Source: CAVVDY01 sp963819645
GTDB lineage: Bacteria; Acidobacteriota; Terriglobia; Terriglobales; Acidobacteriaceae
Length of the DNA stretch: 64,000 bases
Reading direction: 5' to 3'
NCBI GenBank assembly: GCA_963819645.1
Contig: CAWFWZ010000010.1
Location: 62,001-126,000, forward strand
A program made the translations under genes and the position numbers. A model generated the notes under the pieces. The model made no database searches. It saw only the letters and a program-made list of their open reading frames with translations, and was not told the origin of the DNA. Numbering within the stretch: the stretch's first letter is position 1; each line of letters begins with the position of its first letter. Shown piece after piece: positions 45,540-54,851 of this stretch.

Positions 45540-47414
45540 TTACGGCAATGTGGGAGTGTAGAGATCCCGCCTCCTGTAGATACGGTAAGACCAGGAATCC
45601 ACCTGAATTTGATACCTGATCTTGCCGCTGACATCGACTTCCGTCGACTGCGAGGTTTGAGGCGGAGGCATGGTTAGTGCTCCATTGCCATAGCTGGCGT
45701 AAATGCCATCGGAAGCGGGCAGCAGGTCGGCACTACCCAACGCCGCGGAGTATCCGCCAAGGTCAGCCTCGGTCATGATAGTGACCGTGCGCCGCGGTTC
45801 GCTCACTAACAGCACAATACCCCGGCTGTTTCCACCACTGCATTGTTGAACTCGCAGGTTGCCATCATCGAAAACAGTGAAAATGCTTTCTCCCAACTCC
45901 TGGCCACTGCCTTGAGCCTGAAATGCTGCATCGTGTTGATGAGTGAACCAGGGGAAAACCGCTGGATCGCCACACTGCGTCTTGGGTGGATTCGTAATGG
46001 TGAAGTCACCATGGGGACCCATCCTCCAGAGAATGCTGCCGTCCCCCTGACCGTTCTGGTAGTTCACCTTCAAGACCCAGTCCTGATGACGTTGCGAAAT
46101 AATAATGTTTCCGTCCGCCGTTAACTGCGCCGCGTTGGTATGCAACCAGTCATTGGCTTGGGTAAAGTTGTCGGGAAATCTGGGACAGCCGCCCGCACCA
46201 TGGGTGCAGATCTCACCCTGCGTAGCTTTTCGGCTAAGGTCCTCGTGTGCAAACGAGTCCCAGGCCCATACCAACTGCATATTGTGATCCAGGACGAGAA
46301 TCATGTCTCCGAGAATATCGACCGGATTTTGTTCGGTGCCACCCTGGTACTGGGTCGACACAAGGTCACTTGAACCCAGCAGCAGGATGTTGCCATTAGG
46401 CAGGCGGCGGGTTTCATGAGTGTTGAAATCATCCAACGCCCGGAAACCTTTGGCCACCAACTGCTCATTAATCCTTGCGGCGTTGGTTTGCAGAACCTTG
46501 TTACCAGCCAGGTCATATTCGGCAAACGTGAGGTCGTCTGGAAACCCAAACAAATATCCCCCGGGCTCGAGGCGAGTCATCTGCAATAGATTGGGGAAGT
46601 ACCAGATCACATTTCCCAACAGATCCGTTGCCGTCGGCCAGTGAGTAATATTCGTGGGAAGCAAGTGAAACAGGACCACCGGATACTCGGAATCGTGCTC
46701 TTCAGGTGGAACATTCACCGTAAATTGGGTCGGTGGATAGTCCGCCGACAATGGACCCGTAGTGAACGACAAGTCCTGCCCTTGGCTGGAGAACGTGGGG
46801 CCCACTTCTTCCCAATGCATCAAGTATTGGGTGGAGGGCAACATTCCCGCGACCAGGAAGTTGGTACTGTTGGTTGAGCACGGCACTGAATTGGTGATGC
46901 TCGAGACATTCGAACCCGTTTGCCTGAACCGCACAAGCATGTAATCGCCTGCTTCACATGATGGACCACTAAACAACGCCACTAGCGGATGGGATGTAGC
47001 ATGTACCGCTGATCCGTCAGGTGAAGTTACCCAAGGCAAAATGACAAATTCCTCGGAAACTGGCTGATAAACAATGTAGGTTGGATTCGTGACATCCCGG
47101 ACGGTTACTGTGACCTGATATGTGCCTTCTACCGTCCAAGGTACCCAGACAAATGAATTGTCGTCTTGGAAGTCCCTCACAATCTGGGTTTGGTTCTGAT
47201 ATGACACCGCAAACTGATAATCATAAATGTGTCCTTCTTGGCCATTGTGCACAGTGGCATGCCAGAGAATGCTGGTACCGAGGAACTGCGGGCTCTCAAC
47301 GCCCGACGCTAGGGTGATGGTCACGTCCGGCACCCTTGTAACGGCCGAACCCCAGACAGTAAACATGCTCACTAAGAACAGAATTGCGACAGCGAAACGA
47401 CACGTCCGCACCAC
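45540..47414 (-). CDS. Exported arylsulfotransferase (ASST)-like protein
   Basis: 624 residues starting at a GTG with GGAGGT five bases upstream. A signal peptide covers about 1-24. Residues 30-230 hold Ig/fibronectin-like domains. From about 240 the chain has the beta-propeller style of ASST enzymes: LLQMTRLEPGGYLFGFPDDLTFAEYDLAGNKVLQ, then DFNTHETRRLPNGNILLLGS, DMILVLDHNMQLVWAWDSFAHEDLSR, DWLHTNAAQLTADGNIIISQRHQDWVLKVN, and FTHQHDAAFQ. The conserved His residues in NTHE, DWLHTN and HQHD match the family's active-site His. The substrate may be a phenolic sulfate or a related ester; this is inference from family. Confidence 0.82.
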   Translation of the reverse strand: MVRTCRFAVAILFLVSMFTVWGSAVTRVPDVTITLASGVESPQFLGTSILWHATVHNGQEGHIYDYQFAVSYQNQTQIVRDFQDDNSFVWVPWTVEGTYQVTVTVRDVTNPTYIVYQPVSEEFVILPWVTSPDGSAVHATSHPLVALFSGPSCEAGDYMLVRFRQTGSNVSSITNSVPCSTNSTNFLVAGMLPSTQYLMHWEEVGPTFSSQGQDLSFTTGPLSADYPPTQFTVNVPPEEHDSEYPVVLFHLLPTNITHWPTATDLLGNVIWYFPNLLQMTRLEPGGYLFGFPDDLTFAEYDLAGNKVLQTNAARINEQLVAKGFRALDDFNTHETRRLPNGNILLLGSSDLVSTQYQGGTEQNPVDILGDMILVLDHNMQLVWAWDSFAHEDLSRKATQGEICTHGAGGCPRFPDNFTQANDWLHTNAAQLTADGNIIISQRHQDWVLKVNYQNGQGDGSILWRMGPHGDFTITNPPKTQCGDPAVFPWFTHQHDAAFQAQGSGQELGESIFTVFDDGNLRVQQCSGGNSRGIVLLVSEPRRTVTIMTEADLGGYSAALGSADLLPASDGIYASYGNGALTMPPPQTSQSTEVDVSGKIRYQIQVDSWSYRIYRRRDLYTPTLP

Positions 47415-47785
47415 GTTTCACCTCCAAGTGAAAGCCGTAATGGCTAAAGTCGCCAGACTAGGATCACAATGGGCAATTTGTGGTGTCAGCGGGTGGCATG
47501 AACCTTAATAAACCAGAGTTGTGGTTCGGCCGACACCTCAAAGACTTCGTGGCAGCGTTAACAGTGCCTGCGAGCGGGATTGCTGTCAAGCACTAAGGTA
47601 GGTTTTAGCAGGCACTTACATTTAGATCGTGCTGCTTTATTTAGCTAGCAGAAATTTGGCAATAAAGGCTTGATTACAATGTTTATGAATACTCTGAATT
47701 TCTGACAATTGTCTGAATCGGGTGCCCCACTCATTCCATTAGGTTAGACTGGAATGAGTGGGTGCCCCGCGTAATCCAGGAATGG
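47415..47785. other. Gap between the PNGase A-like and ASST-like genes
   Basis: 371 bases containing the promoter of the ASST-like gene and the hairpin at 47722-47768 that ends the PNGase A-like gene. No other feature is seen. Confidence 0.4.
47722..47768 (-). terminator. Hairpin terminator downstream of the PNGase A-like gene
   Basis: GTGCCCCACTCATTCCA pairs with TGGAATGAGTGGGTGCCC across an 11-base loop, 18 bases beyond the minus-strand stop at 47786. A strong, nearly perfect stem of the genome's GGGGCA type. Confidence 0.75.
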
Positions 47786-49477
47786 TTACTTACTTCCGCA
47801 ACCGTCCTTATAGCTGGTTAACGTGCCGCCGCTAGCTTTGATGGTGCGGTTCCAACATGTCAAAGTCGAGTCGAGATAGCTAAAGCGTTCGCTGTTCGTC
47901 TGGTTGGTGGGAGTAGCTACGCCGTTGGGATCGATCAGCAGTGTATCGCCGGGATTTTCTGACACATCCATGGTGCTGAAGTAGATAGGCCATCCATTCT
48001 GTGTGGTGAGCTCATTCTCACTCAGTCCCTGCGTGATGGACGTAACCTGCTTCTGCGAGTTGTCACTATATAGGTTGTAGGCATAGTTCAGCGTCATCGG
48101 CCATTCATTCAACCGGTTGTCGAGCTGCACTCCTGCCGATGACTTGGTGCTGCTCTGTGCAGCGATGCTGGTGTTCTGCTTCACCGTCTGGTCGTACACC
48201 GATCCATCGATATAGACGTTGTAGCTCTGAGCGTTCGAGAAGGTGATGCTCTGCGCGACGTCGGTCTGCACCTTGCCGTGCGAAGTATTCACGTATCCCG
48301 AGACCACAAAGCCACGGTTCGACGATACCGAAACCGTTCCGTAGTAGGCCGTGCCGTTAGTCTTAATGTTTTCCTTCACCGTGGGATTCGGCTGGCCAAG
48401 CGTGTCCTTGGTCAGCGCGCCCGTTACCTTCTGCGTGCCGTGGTCGAGATAAAGCAGCAACGTCGCGGTTGCCGAAAAGTATCCATTAGCGTTGTAAACG
48501 CTCACCGCTACGGTGTGCTGGTTGCCGTCGCTCAGTATCGACGCAAAGGGAGTGAGATCGACACGGTACGGTTCAAAGTTCAAGGTCTGAATACCCGGTA
48601 TCGGACGCCACAGGTAGGGATCGATGCCTCCGGTGTAAATCCATGGATAAACCGGAGCGATACCGGCGGGCTTGCCATCGATAGCGACTTCGCCTTCGCG
48701 GAATGCGGTGTTGCCGCAGTTGTAGAGTTCGCCGGCGACATCGTTAGGTGCGCAGGTGTACCAGAACTCGTCGCCGCTCTGGCTCTGCGCGAAGACGTCG
48801 AGATACGCCCGCTCCACGTTCGCCGGAAGAGCGAAGGTCTTCGTCAGTTGGTCGCTGCCGCTGTTCAGCGTCACCGTTCCGCCGGTTGCATCCGCCGCCA
48901 TGGGCAACACCTGATCAGCCACCACAGGAGGCTGATGATGTTTCGCGACAGGATAAAACTGAAGATACGCGCTGCCATGCAGATGGCTGGTGTAGGTATC
49001 GTTCACCAGGTTGCCCAGATCAACCCGTCCACCTTGCGAGGTGGTGAGCAACGTACTGTAGTCGGTGAGGTCAACCTCGGTATGCCATGAACGCTGCACG
49101 GTCTTCGATGGCTCCGCCGTAGTGCCGAAATAGACGTTGGTGCCGCCAATCCAGATCTCTGCCGTGCGATCAAACTGACGGCCGGCATCGACCGACCAGT
49201 CGGCGTTCAGCACGACCTTTGCCCACGGGCCTGCGCATCCCGGCGCATAAGAAAAGAACTTGGGATTGAAGTCGGCGAAATCAAAGTTGCTGAACAGTTG
49301 CACCGTGCAGGGCTGTCCTGCCGGGCGCGGCACTTCGGGATCGGCAGTCACGGTGTTAGCCGATCCGATCTGGGGCACACTCGGCGCAGTATATTTCTGC
49401 GCAAGAGCAGGAAGACTGATGAGAGCAACTAGAGCGAGCACAGGAACAATACGACGCAGCTTCGGCAAGCAGGACAT
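47786..49477 (-). CDS. Peptide-N-glycosidase A (PNGase A)-like exported protein
   Basis: 563 residues from the ATG at 49477, which has AAGGAG six bases upstream; earlier starts lack this. The signal peptide is residues 1-27 (ending ALAQ). The family core is clear: VERAYLDVFAQSQSGDEFWY (221-240), YNCGNTAFREGEVAIDGKPAG (252-272), and YTGGIDPYLWRPIPG (281-295), then VDLTPFASILSDGNQHTVAVSV. These are blocks of the plant PNGase A family, which removes N-glycans from glycopeptides. Acidobacterial members are known to be active as acid PNGases, so a secreted deglycosylase is likely. The C-terminal 200 residues are beta-rich. Confidence 0.87.
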   Translation of the reverse strand: MSCLPKLRRIVPVLALVALISLPALAQKYTAPSVPQIGSANTVTADPEVPRPAGQPCTVQLFSNFDFADFNPKFFSYAPGCAGPWAKVVLNADWSVDAGRQFDRTAEIWIGGTNVYFGTTAEPSKTVQRSWHTEVDLTDYSTLLTTSQGGRVDLGNLVNDTYTSHLHGSAYLQFYPVAKHHQPPVVADQVLPMAADATGGTVTLNSGSDQLTKTFALPANVERAYLDVFAQSQSGDEFWYTCAPNDVAGELYNCGNTAFREGEVAIDGKPAGIAPVYPWIYTGGIDPYLWRPIPGIQTLNFEPYRVDLTPFASILSDGNQHTVAVSVYNANGYFSATATLLLYLDHGTQKVTGALTKDTLGQPNPTVKENIKTNGTAYYGTVSVSSNRGFVVSGYVNTSHGKVQTDVAQSITFSNAQSYNVYIDGSVYDQTVKQNTSIAAQSSTKSSAGVQLDNRLNEWPMTLNYAYNLYSDNSQKQVTSITQGLSENELTTQNGWPIYFSTMDVSENPGDTLLIDPNGVATPTNQTNSERFSYLDSTLTCWNRTIKASGGTLTSYKDGCGSK

Positions 49478-49856
49478 TTCCATTCTCCTTCGAGCACGCG
49501 CACGCAAGAGGTCACGCGTAAAGAGATCAGAAAAAAGCATAGTTCCGATGCTGCTCTGGTTCAAGCGCCTGGGAGTACTAAGACGAGAATGTTTTGGAAT
49601 TGAATAAAGATGGGCGAATTCGTCCAGTAGCCGCAGTGCAGAAGTCGTGGAGGAGGAAAGAAGCCCCAGAGCTGGCGCGGGACCGCCCAACCCCGAGGCT
49701 CGTCGGGTGTCCACATTTCCCTTCTTTTTGAAAATGTGGGAGCTAACGATTCTTCCTCTCACGACGTCGTCCGCTCGGTTCTCTATCGAATCTGGATATT
49801 CACAGAAAAAGTCTTGGCCGGCGGCTGGCTCCTTCTCCCAAGGTCGCAGCCGGAGT
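49478..49856. other. Gap upstream of the PNGase A-like gene, no gene seen
   Basis: 379 bases between the PNGase A-like start and the FG-GAP gene's stop. Minus-strand frames extend from the PNGase A-like gene but lack a signal peptide or conserved block. No strong hairpin is evident; the promoter of the PNGase A-like gene should be here. Confidence 0.4.
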
Positions 49857-52800
49857 CTAATATCGCGAGATTCCGCGCATTATGATCACCTGCGGACTGC
49901 CGGGATCGCTATCGCTGATGGAAGCGCCTGCTAACTTCGTTCCTGTTTTTGTAGGCTTGAACGTCAATGTCAAGACACAACTGCCATGAGCGGGAACGAT
50001 GTTGTTGCAGTTGTTGGTCTGCGAGAAATCAGCGCTGTCACGTCCTGAGATTACGATCTTGCTGATTAAAATATTCTGGCTGCTTCGATTCGACAGCGTT
50101 ACCGGACTTGAATAGGTCTTGCCGGGAGGGGCGCCAAAGCTTACAGATGTGCTCGATAGCTTAAGTGCGCTACTCGCCACACCTGACAGGTGAATTACCT
50201 GCGTGCCAGACAACGCATTATCCAGAATCGTAATGCTGCCCGTGCGAACGCCGAGGTCCGTCGGAGTGAAAGTTGCGGTGATGGTGCAACTCTGTCCGAC
50301 GCCAAGCGTCTCTGGACAGTTATTGATCTGAGCGAAGTCACCCGCGACTACGATGCTCGATAGTTTCACCGGAGCACTGCCCGGATTGCTGATCAGAAGG
50401 TCCCTTGGCAGACTGGTGTCACCTAGCACTGTGGGTGCAAAACTCAAATTGCTGGGATAAAGAGCGATAACAGGATTGTTGAGCAGCATTGTGAGCTGGC
50501 TTGCATAGCCTGTGTAATACCAGTTCTCCCGCGCGAGGTCGGTTCCGCCATTGCCACTGAAATCAGCAGTGGCAAAGCTTGACCCATCACCCCATCCAAA
50601 TAGATAAGTGGAATATCCTGCAAAGCCTCCCCTGCCATCGCCGTAAAGAATGCCTGCATTCCACATGCCGCCATAAACCAAATCCAGCTTGCCATCGACG
50701 TTCGTATCGGCAGCAGCAACGGAAGCCGCGACTCCGCCCGTGTTGAAGGAAATAGGAGCCTGAAAGGTTCCGTCCCCGTTACCGGGGAAGAGCCACGCTG
50801 AAACGACATCGGTCACAGCAAGGTCGAGTTTTCCGTCGCCATTGAAGTCACCCAAGGTCCCCCAGTTGCTACTTACTGTCGAGCTTTGGATGATCGGGGC
50901 CTTGAAGGTCCCATCGCCATTGCCGAGCAAGACAGCGATTGCTCTGTTGTTCAGCAGCACGACATCAAGCTTCCCATCGTTATTCACATCACCGACGGCA
51001 ATCGCAGCTGGGGAAATACCAGCCCACACCTGGCTATAGGGGTGGAATGTGCCGTTGCCGTAACCCAGCAGAATCGACAGGTATGAGCTGTAGGTTGATG
51101 CCGTCACGAGGTCGAAAGCTCCATCGTGATTGAAGTCGCCGACGCAAATCAGTCCTGACCCGGCGGTAGGGTAATCCTGATGCGGCTGCAACGATCCGTT
51201 GCCGTTGCTTAGCAGGATAGAAACTGTGCTGTCACTCACATTCGCAACAGCAACGTCCATCAATCGATCGCCGTTGAAATCGCCAACGACGACGGATGTA
51301 GTTCCTGATCCGGCTTCATAGTCGACGCGTGGTTGAAACGTCCCATCGCCGTTGTTGATCAGAACTGAAAGTGTGTTGTTGTTTTCTCCGTTCTGATTTC
51401 CAACCACAATATCGGGTCTTCCATCGCCGTTAAGGTCGCCGGCTGCCACAGCGGTCGCATTATTCGGCATCGGGTAACTCGTTCCTCCCGAAGGGAAGCT
51501 TCCGTCTCCGTGGCCCAGCCACAGCGAGAGGTTTCCGATCAAGCATTGGGAGTGAACACTGAGGCAGCTCTGAGCCGCAATGGCTAGATCGGGTACGCCA
51601 TCTCCGTTGAAGTCGCCCAGCAGCATGGTCGGCGTGCCACCCGTGCCATATGCGACGTAGTCTTTGAATGTGCCGTCTCCATCGCCCAGCAGCACTGATA
51701 TTGCTCCGCCTCGACTGCCAACACCCGCGCTGATTACATCGAGCTTGCCATCGTCGTTCAGATCTGTGACAGCGATATTTCGTGGACTTAGAGCGACCGG
51801 GTACTCGGTATGTGTGGGAAAGCTCCCGTCGCCTGCGCCGAGCAGGATGGATACTGTCCCTGGAATGGAGTTCTTGGATAATGCCAGGTCAAGCTTGTGG
51901 TCACCATTGAAGTCGCCAATGGCGACGCCATAAATCAGATCGTTGAATGTTCCATAGTTGGAGCAAGGCTGAAAGCTACGCGCCCCATTGTTTAGCAGTA
52001 CACAAACATAGTTACTCCTGACGACCGCCATATCCATCTTGCCATCGCCGTTCAGATCTCCCACGGCAACGGGCGCTGGTCCGTGGCTATAACCAGTGAT
52101 TGGGTAAGCGCTGTACGGTGCGAAGGTCCCATCGCCGTGTCCGTAGAAAACCAGTACAGAGCCAAGGTTGCCTTCCGAAATCAAATCAAGATTTCCGTCT
52201 TTGTCCAGGTCAGCTACCGTCATGTCGAGAATGCCACTCGGGGTACTGTATTCAATCGGAGCACGAAAGCTACCATCGCCATTACTAAGGTAGACATCTA
52301 CGAAGCCATCGCCGCTGACGGTTACCAGGTCTGCGAAGCCATCCTTGTTGAAGTCACCACAGCCCAGGTAGGCGCCCACGTAAGTAACGTTGTGCCCCGC
52401 ATTGAAAGATGGAGCCGAAACCATGGTTCCGTCAGGCCTTCCAATGAAAACAGTAACGGTCGTGTCATTCGAGTCCGAAACGGCGAAATCGGGCACACCG
52501 TCCCCGTTGAAATCACATCTCACCACTGATCTGGGATTCAACGGCGTTACATAATCCGACTGACCGAAGACATAGCGGCCCCCCGCCGGCGCTTGCGTGC
52601 TCGTTGTCACAGGCAGTCCATTCGAACTGGAACTCTCGCCTTGAGTTGAAGCGGCATTCTCCGCCTGGCGGTTATGTATGAGTCCGGAGTGAGGTGCCTG
52701 CAGCCCTCCGTCCGCCGATGCTGCGTTTTCCGGCGAAGCGGTATTACGAATGGGTATCGGACGACCCGACATTGGAGCCCCGTGCCCGAGACTCGGAGGG

Positions 52801-52928
52801 GCGACACGTTGCGAGGACGGTACCGCCATCGCACGGTCGCGATTCTCGTCCTGAGAACTTTCCTGACCATTGGCAACTGTTAGAAGGCAGAAGGTGATCG
52901 CTAGGATCGCAAAGCAACGTTTGCGCAT
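49857..52928 (-). CDS. Large exported FG-GAP/VCBS-repeat protein with ASH-like C-terminal domains
   Basis: 1023 residues. A signal peptide (FAILAITFCLLTVANGQ) precedes a Ser/Ala-rich linker. From about 130 to 780 there are roughly a dozen FG-GAP repeats of about 50 residues, each with a calcium-loop core such as GDFNGDGKLDLAVTD, GDLNGDGRPDIVVGN or GDVNNDGKLDVVLLN; together they form beta-propellers. Two ASH/choice-of-anchor-like Ig domains end the chain (LSFAPTVLGDTSLPRDLLISNPGSAPVKLSSI...; VSFGAPPGKTYSSPVTLSNRSS...). It is probably a cell-surface or secreted Ca2+-dependent binding protein. The 53.1-kb dispersed element lies upstream. Confidence 0.9.
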   Translation of the reverse strand: MRKRCFAILAITFCLLTVANGQESSQDENRDRAMAVPSSQRVAPPSLGHGAPMSGRPIPIRNTASPENAASADGGLQAPHSGLIHNRQAENAASTQGESSSSNGLPVTTSTQAPAGGRYVFGQSDYVTPLNPRSVVRCDFNGDGVPDFAVSDSNDTTVTVFIGRPDGTMVSAPSFNAGHNVTYVGAYLGCGDFNKDGFADLVTVSGDGFVDVYLSNGDGSFRAPIEYSTPSGILDMTVADLDKDGNLDLISEGNLGSVLVFYGHGDGTFAPYSAYPITGYSHGPAPVAVGDLNGDGKMDMAVVRSNYVCVLLNNGARSFQPCSNYGTFNDLIYGVAIGDFNGDHKLDLALSKNSIPGTVSILLGAGDGSFPTHTEYPVALSPRNIAVTDLNDDGKLDVISAGVGSRGGAISVLLGDGDGTFKDYVAYGTGGTPTMLLGDFNGDGVPDLAIAAQSCLSVHSQCLIGNLSLWLGHGDGSFPSGGTSYPMPNNATAVAAGDLNGDGRPDIVVGNQNGENNNTLSVLINNGDGTFQPRVDYEAGSGTTSVVVGDFNGDRLMDVAVANVSDSTVSILLSNGNGSLQPHQDYPTAGSGLICVGDFNHDGAFDLVTASTYSSYLSILLGYGNGTFHPYSQVWAGISPAAIAVGDVNNDGKLDVVLLNNRAIAVLLGNGDGTFKAPIIQSSTVSSNWGTLGDFNGDGKLDLAVTDVVSAWLFPGNGDGTFQAPISFNTGGVAASVAAADTNVDGKLDLVYGGMWNAGILYGDGRGGFAGYSTYLFGWGDGSSFATADFSGNGGTDLARENWYYTGYASQLTMLLNNPVIALYPSNLSFAPTVLGDTSLPRDLLISNPGSAPVKLSSIVVAGDFAQINNCPETLGVGQSCTITATFTPTDLGVRTGSITILDNALSGTQVIHLSGVASSALKLSSTSVSFGAPPGKTYSSPVTLSNRSSQNILISKIVISGRDSADFSQTNNCNNIVPAHGSCVLTLTFKPTKTGTKLAGASISDSDPGSPQVIIMRGISRY

Positions 52929-53104
52929 AAATGCAACCTGGGAATGAATAAAGTGAGGAACTCAGCATGATTACACAGGCAAGGGAGCCAGGTCATTGAT
53001 CTTCAGCAACTCGAGTGTTCTTCAACCGCTCAAGTCCTTTAATAGGAACGAAGCACGATGAGCCACCAGCGTGGCCCCACTGACTGGCGCCTGTCACTCC
53101 GCTC

Positions 53105-53293
53105 TCAGTCCGGGTATCGGGTGACGACAACCATAATTCCCCTTTTGGGAATAGCTACGACCTTCGTAACCTCTGGGGCGAAGTTTTCGCGTGCCCGCCG
53201 GTTCGGCAGTCCATAAACTCTTTGCGAGGACACCGAAGGTGTGCCCGCGCCAGCATCGCCCCCGAGGTGGTTCGGTCGTGACTCGGTCGGCAT
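53105..53293 (-). CDS. Possible small conserved ORF within the dispersed element, copy B
   Basis: A 62-codon minus-strand frame (MPTESRPNHLGGDAGAG...). It is parallel to a frame in copy A (29636-29930): both give RVYGLP-x-R-x-AR...EVTKVV-x-IP...GI. Where the peptides agree upstream of EVTKVV, the codons differ mostly at synonymous positions (GTG/GTT, GGC/GGA, TTA/CTG, CCA/CCG, CGA/CGG, CGG/CGC), which favours a protein. Against this, the EVTKVV codons themselves are identical and overlap hairpin-forming DNA, so a structured RNA or DNA element is the alternative. No family recognised; no good ribosome-binding site. Confidence 0.35.
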   Translation of the reverse strand: MPTESRPNHLGGDAGAGTPSVSSQRVYGLPNRRARENFAPEVTKVVAIPKRGIMVVVTRYPD

Positions 53294-53433
53294 AAACTGG
53301 AGCTGTAAGTTCTTTGAAATCTGTTAAGTACCTGCAAGTCACTGGGCCTCAATCATTTGCACTAGAAATGTGGCCTAAAGTGTTGAAAACAAGGTATCAC
53401 GCAAAGAGATTTTTCGTGATGTGCGTCACAAAA
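53130..53433. repeat. ~300-bp dispersed element with CRP-like site, copy B
   Basis: The same feature order as copy A: ATTCCC-loop-GGGAAT (53136-53152), TACGA-CCT-TCGTA (53156-53168), ACACC-GAA-GGTGT (53230-53242; copy A has GCACC/GGTGC, a compensated change), TTTGAAATCT, CATTT...AAATG-type block, GTTGAAAACAA, then the CRP-type palindrome. It sits upstream of the FG-GAP gene on the strand that gene uses. Confidence 0.7.
53415..53430. promoter_or_regulatory. CRP/FNR-family-like palindrome, copy B
   Basis: CGTGATGTGCGTCACA again has GTGA-N6-TCAC. Its spacing from the short minus-strand frame (about 120 bases) is like that in copy A. The preserved half-sites with a changed centre argue for selection on a protein-binding site. 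Confidence 0.6.
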
Positions 53434-53505
53434 GAGAGCTGCCAGCCACCAGCCGCCAGCCGTCGGCAAAAGTCTTTTATCTCGGGGACTCGCGCTGATG
53501 CTTCA

Positions 53506-53572
53506 AGGCCAAGTGCCAAAAGCCAAGAGCCAAGTGCCGAAAGCCAAGTGCCAAGTGCCAAAAGCCTCTTAG
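53506..53572. repeat. Short tandem repeat of AAGCCAAGTGCCAA type
   Basis: Near-perfect units of about 14-15 bases (AAGTGCCAAAAGCCAAGAGCC, then AAGTGCCGAAAGCCAAGTGCC and so on) just past the TPR gene's stop. Similar AAAAGCCAAGAG wording occurs near 57149-57164, so it is a dispersed simple repeat in this genome. Confidence 0.6.
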
Positions 53573-54505
53573 CTTCCGAGCTTCTTCTGGGCCAGCGGTC
53601 GCGCGAAGGCGGCGGTTGGATTGTGGGAATAGATCCCGAGAACTTTGTGGTAATAGTCCATCGCGTTCTTCTGGTCGCCCGACTTTTCGTAGGCCTGCGC
53701 CAGCAGCACCAGGATGAACGGGTCTTTCTGGTTGGCCTTCTCCAGATCGCTGATAGCGGTCGGGTAATCTCCGCCGTAGAACGCGACGTAGCCTTCCAGA
53801 TAAGGCACGAACTGCGCCTGCTCGGGATTGGTTCCCTTGTCGATGGCGGCATTGGCGGCCGCGACATGTTGCTGGGCCTCAGCCTTGTTGCCGCGACGGG
53901 CGGCAATGCGGGCCTGCGCGCTTTCCCAGCGGAAGCTCCACAGGTCTTTGTCGGCATCGCTCAGCTTGGGATCGGTGAGCGCGATGGAATGGCCCTTCGC
54001 GTACCACACCTGCGCGTTATCGAGATCGCCGTTCTCGAGATAGATGCGCGCAGCTTCGTCAGCCGTACCGGCGGCTCCGCTGAAGTCGTTGGCAGCGAAT
54101 TGCAACTTGTAGGCCTGCTCTTCATATCTGCCGGCTTCGCTGGCATCGCCGCTGAAGGCGTAGGAGACAGCCATGGTGCGCAGGGCACGGACTTTACCAT
54201 TTGCCGGGGCAGCATCGATTCCCTTTTGGATCTCCTGCCGTGCGGCGCTGTAGTCGCCCTTCAGGTCGAGCGCAGCGCCCATGCCGAGGTAGGCATCCCA
54301 CAATGTGGGAGTCGCCTGAAGCGCCTTCTGATAGAACGCGAGCGCGTCATCGAGCTTGCCTTCGCTGATGAGCTTCTGTCCCGGGCGCCAGCGGATTGGC
54401 GGCGGCAGCAGGCCCGGGCCCCTGCTGCGGTGGCTGAGCGACGGCGAAAATAGTGAGCAAGAACGTTAAAACGACGGCGGCAGGTATGAATCGGGGAAGC
54501 TTCAT
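53569..54505 (-). CDS. Exported TPR-repeat protein, frameshifted in this sequence
   Basis: The start is ATG 54505 with a signal peptide (MKLPRFIPAAVVLTFLLTIFAVAQ). An extra base near 54381 breaks the frame in LAPGQKLISEGKLDDALAFYQKALQATPTLWDAYLGMGAAL, which then continues in the long frame. Seven or so TPR-like helix pairs follow (for example GDYSAARQEIQKGIDAAPANGKVRAL, GDASEAGRYEEQAYKLQF, GNKAEAQQHVAAANAAIDKG, YPTAISDLEKANQKDPFILVLLAQAYEKSGDQKNAMDYYHKVLG). Total about 311 residues. Presumably a periplasmic scaffold; partners unknown. Confidence 0.82.
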
Positions 54506-54560
54506 GGCGGCGTAATTATGTCACGGCGAATGGAGTCGCGACAATCCGGCACGATGCCGG

Positions 54561-54680
54561 GTAGTGGTGCAGTTTGGGTGTCATCCCGAGCGAGCCTCCT
54601 TTGCGAAGTGAGGGATCTGGGCGTGCCGATTCGCGCCGGCGCGCGAAAGGCGCGCATCCGTATTCAAGCTGCATCACTAC
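54561..54680. repeat. MITE-like palindromic element, family B, copy 2
   Basis: 120 bases. Ends GTAGTGGTGCAGTTT and, on the other strand, GTAGTGATGCAGCTT. Inside: GTCATCCCGAGCGAGCC...GAGGGATCTGGGCG, then GATTCGCGCCGGCGCGCG. It lies in the 346-base gap between the TPR gene and pfk and matches 42902-43022 in order and length. Confidence 0.78.
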
Positions 54681-54851
54681 CATGCAGCCGCCATTCGCGC
54701 CGCATCTCTTGCAATGTCGTGAACTGCGGGAATTTTCACGCCGCCTGACAGCGAAGGACCGGGCTCGACCGATACAATCTCTGTAGGCTCAAACGACCGA
54801 CGGAGTTGCAGGCTGCAAACGGCGAGTACCTCATTACGGACGGACTTATAT

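Noticed and set aside
48278..49090. 270-codon plus-strand frame
   Set aside because: It is antisense to the PNGase A-like gene and has no motif.
53314..54453. 379-codon plus-strand frame
   Set aside because: It covers the dispersed element, the simple repeat and the antisense of the TPR gene; the TPR reading has signal peptide and repeats.
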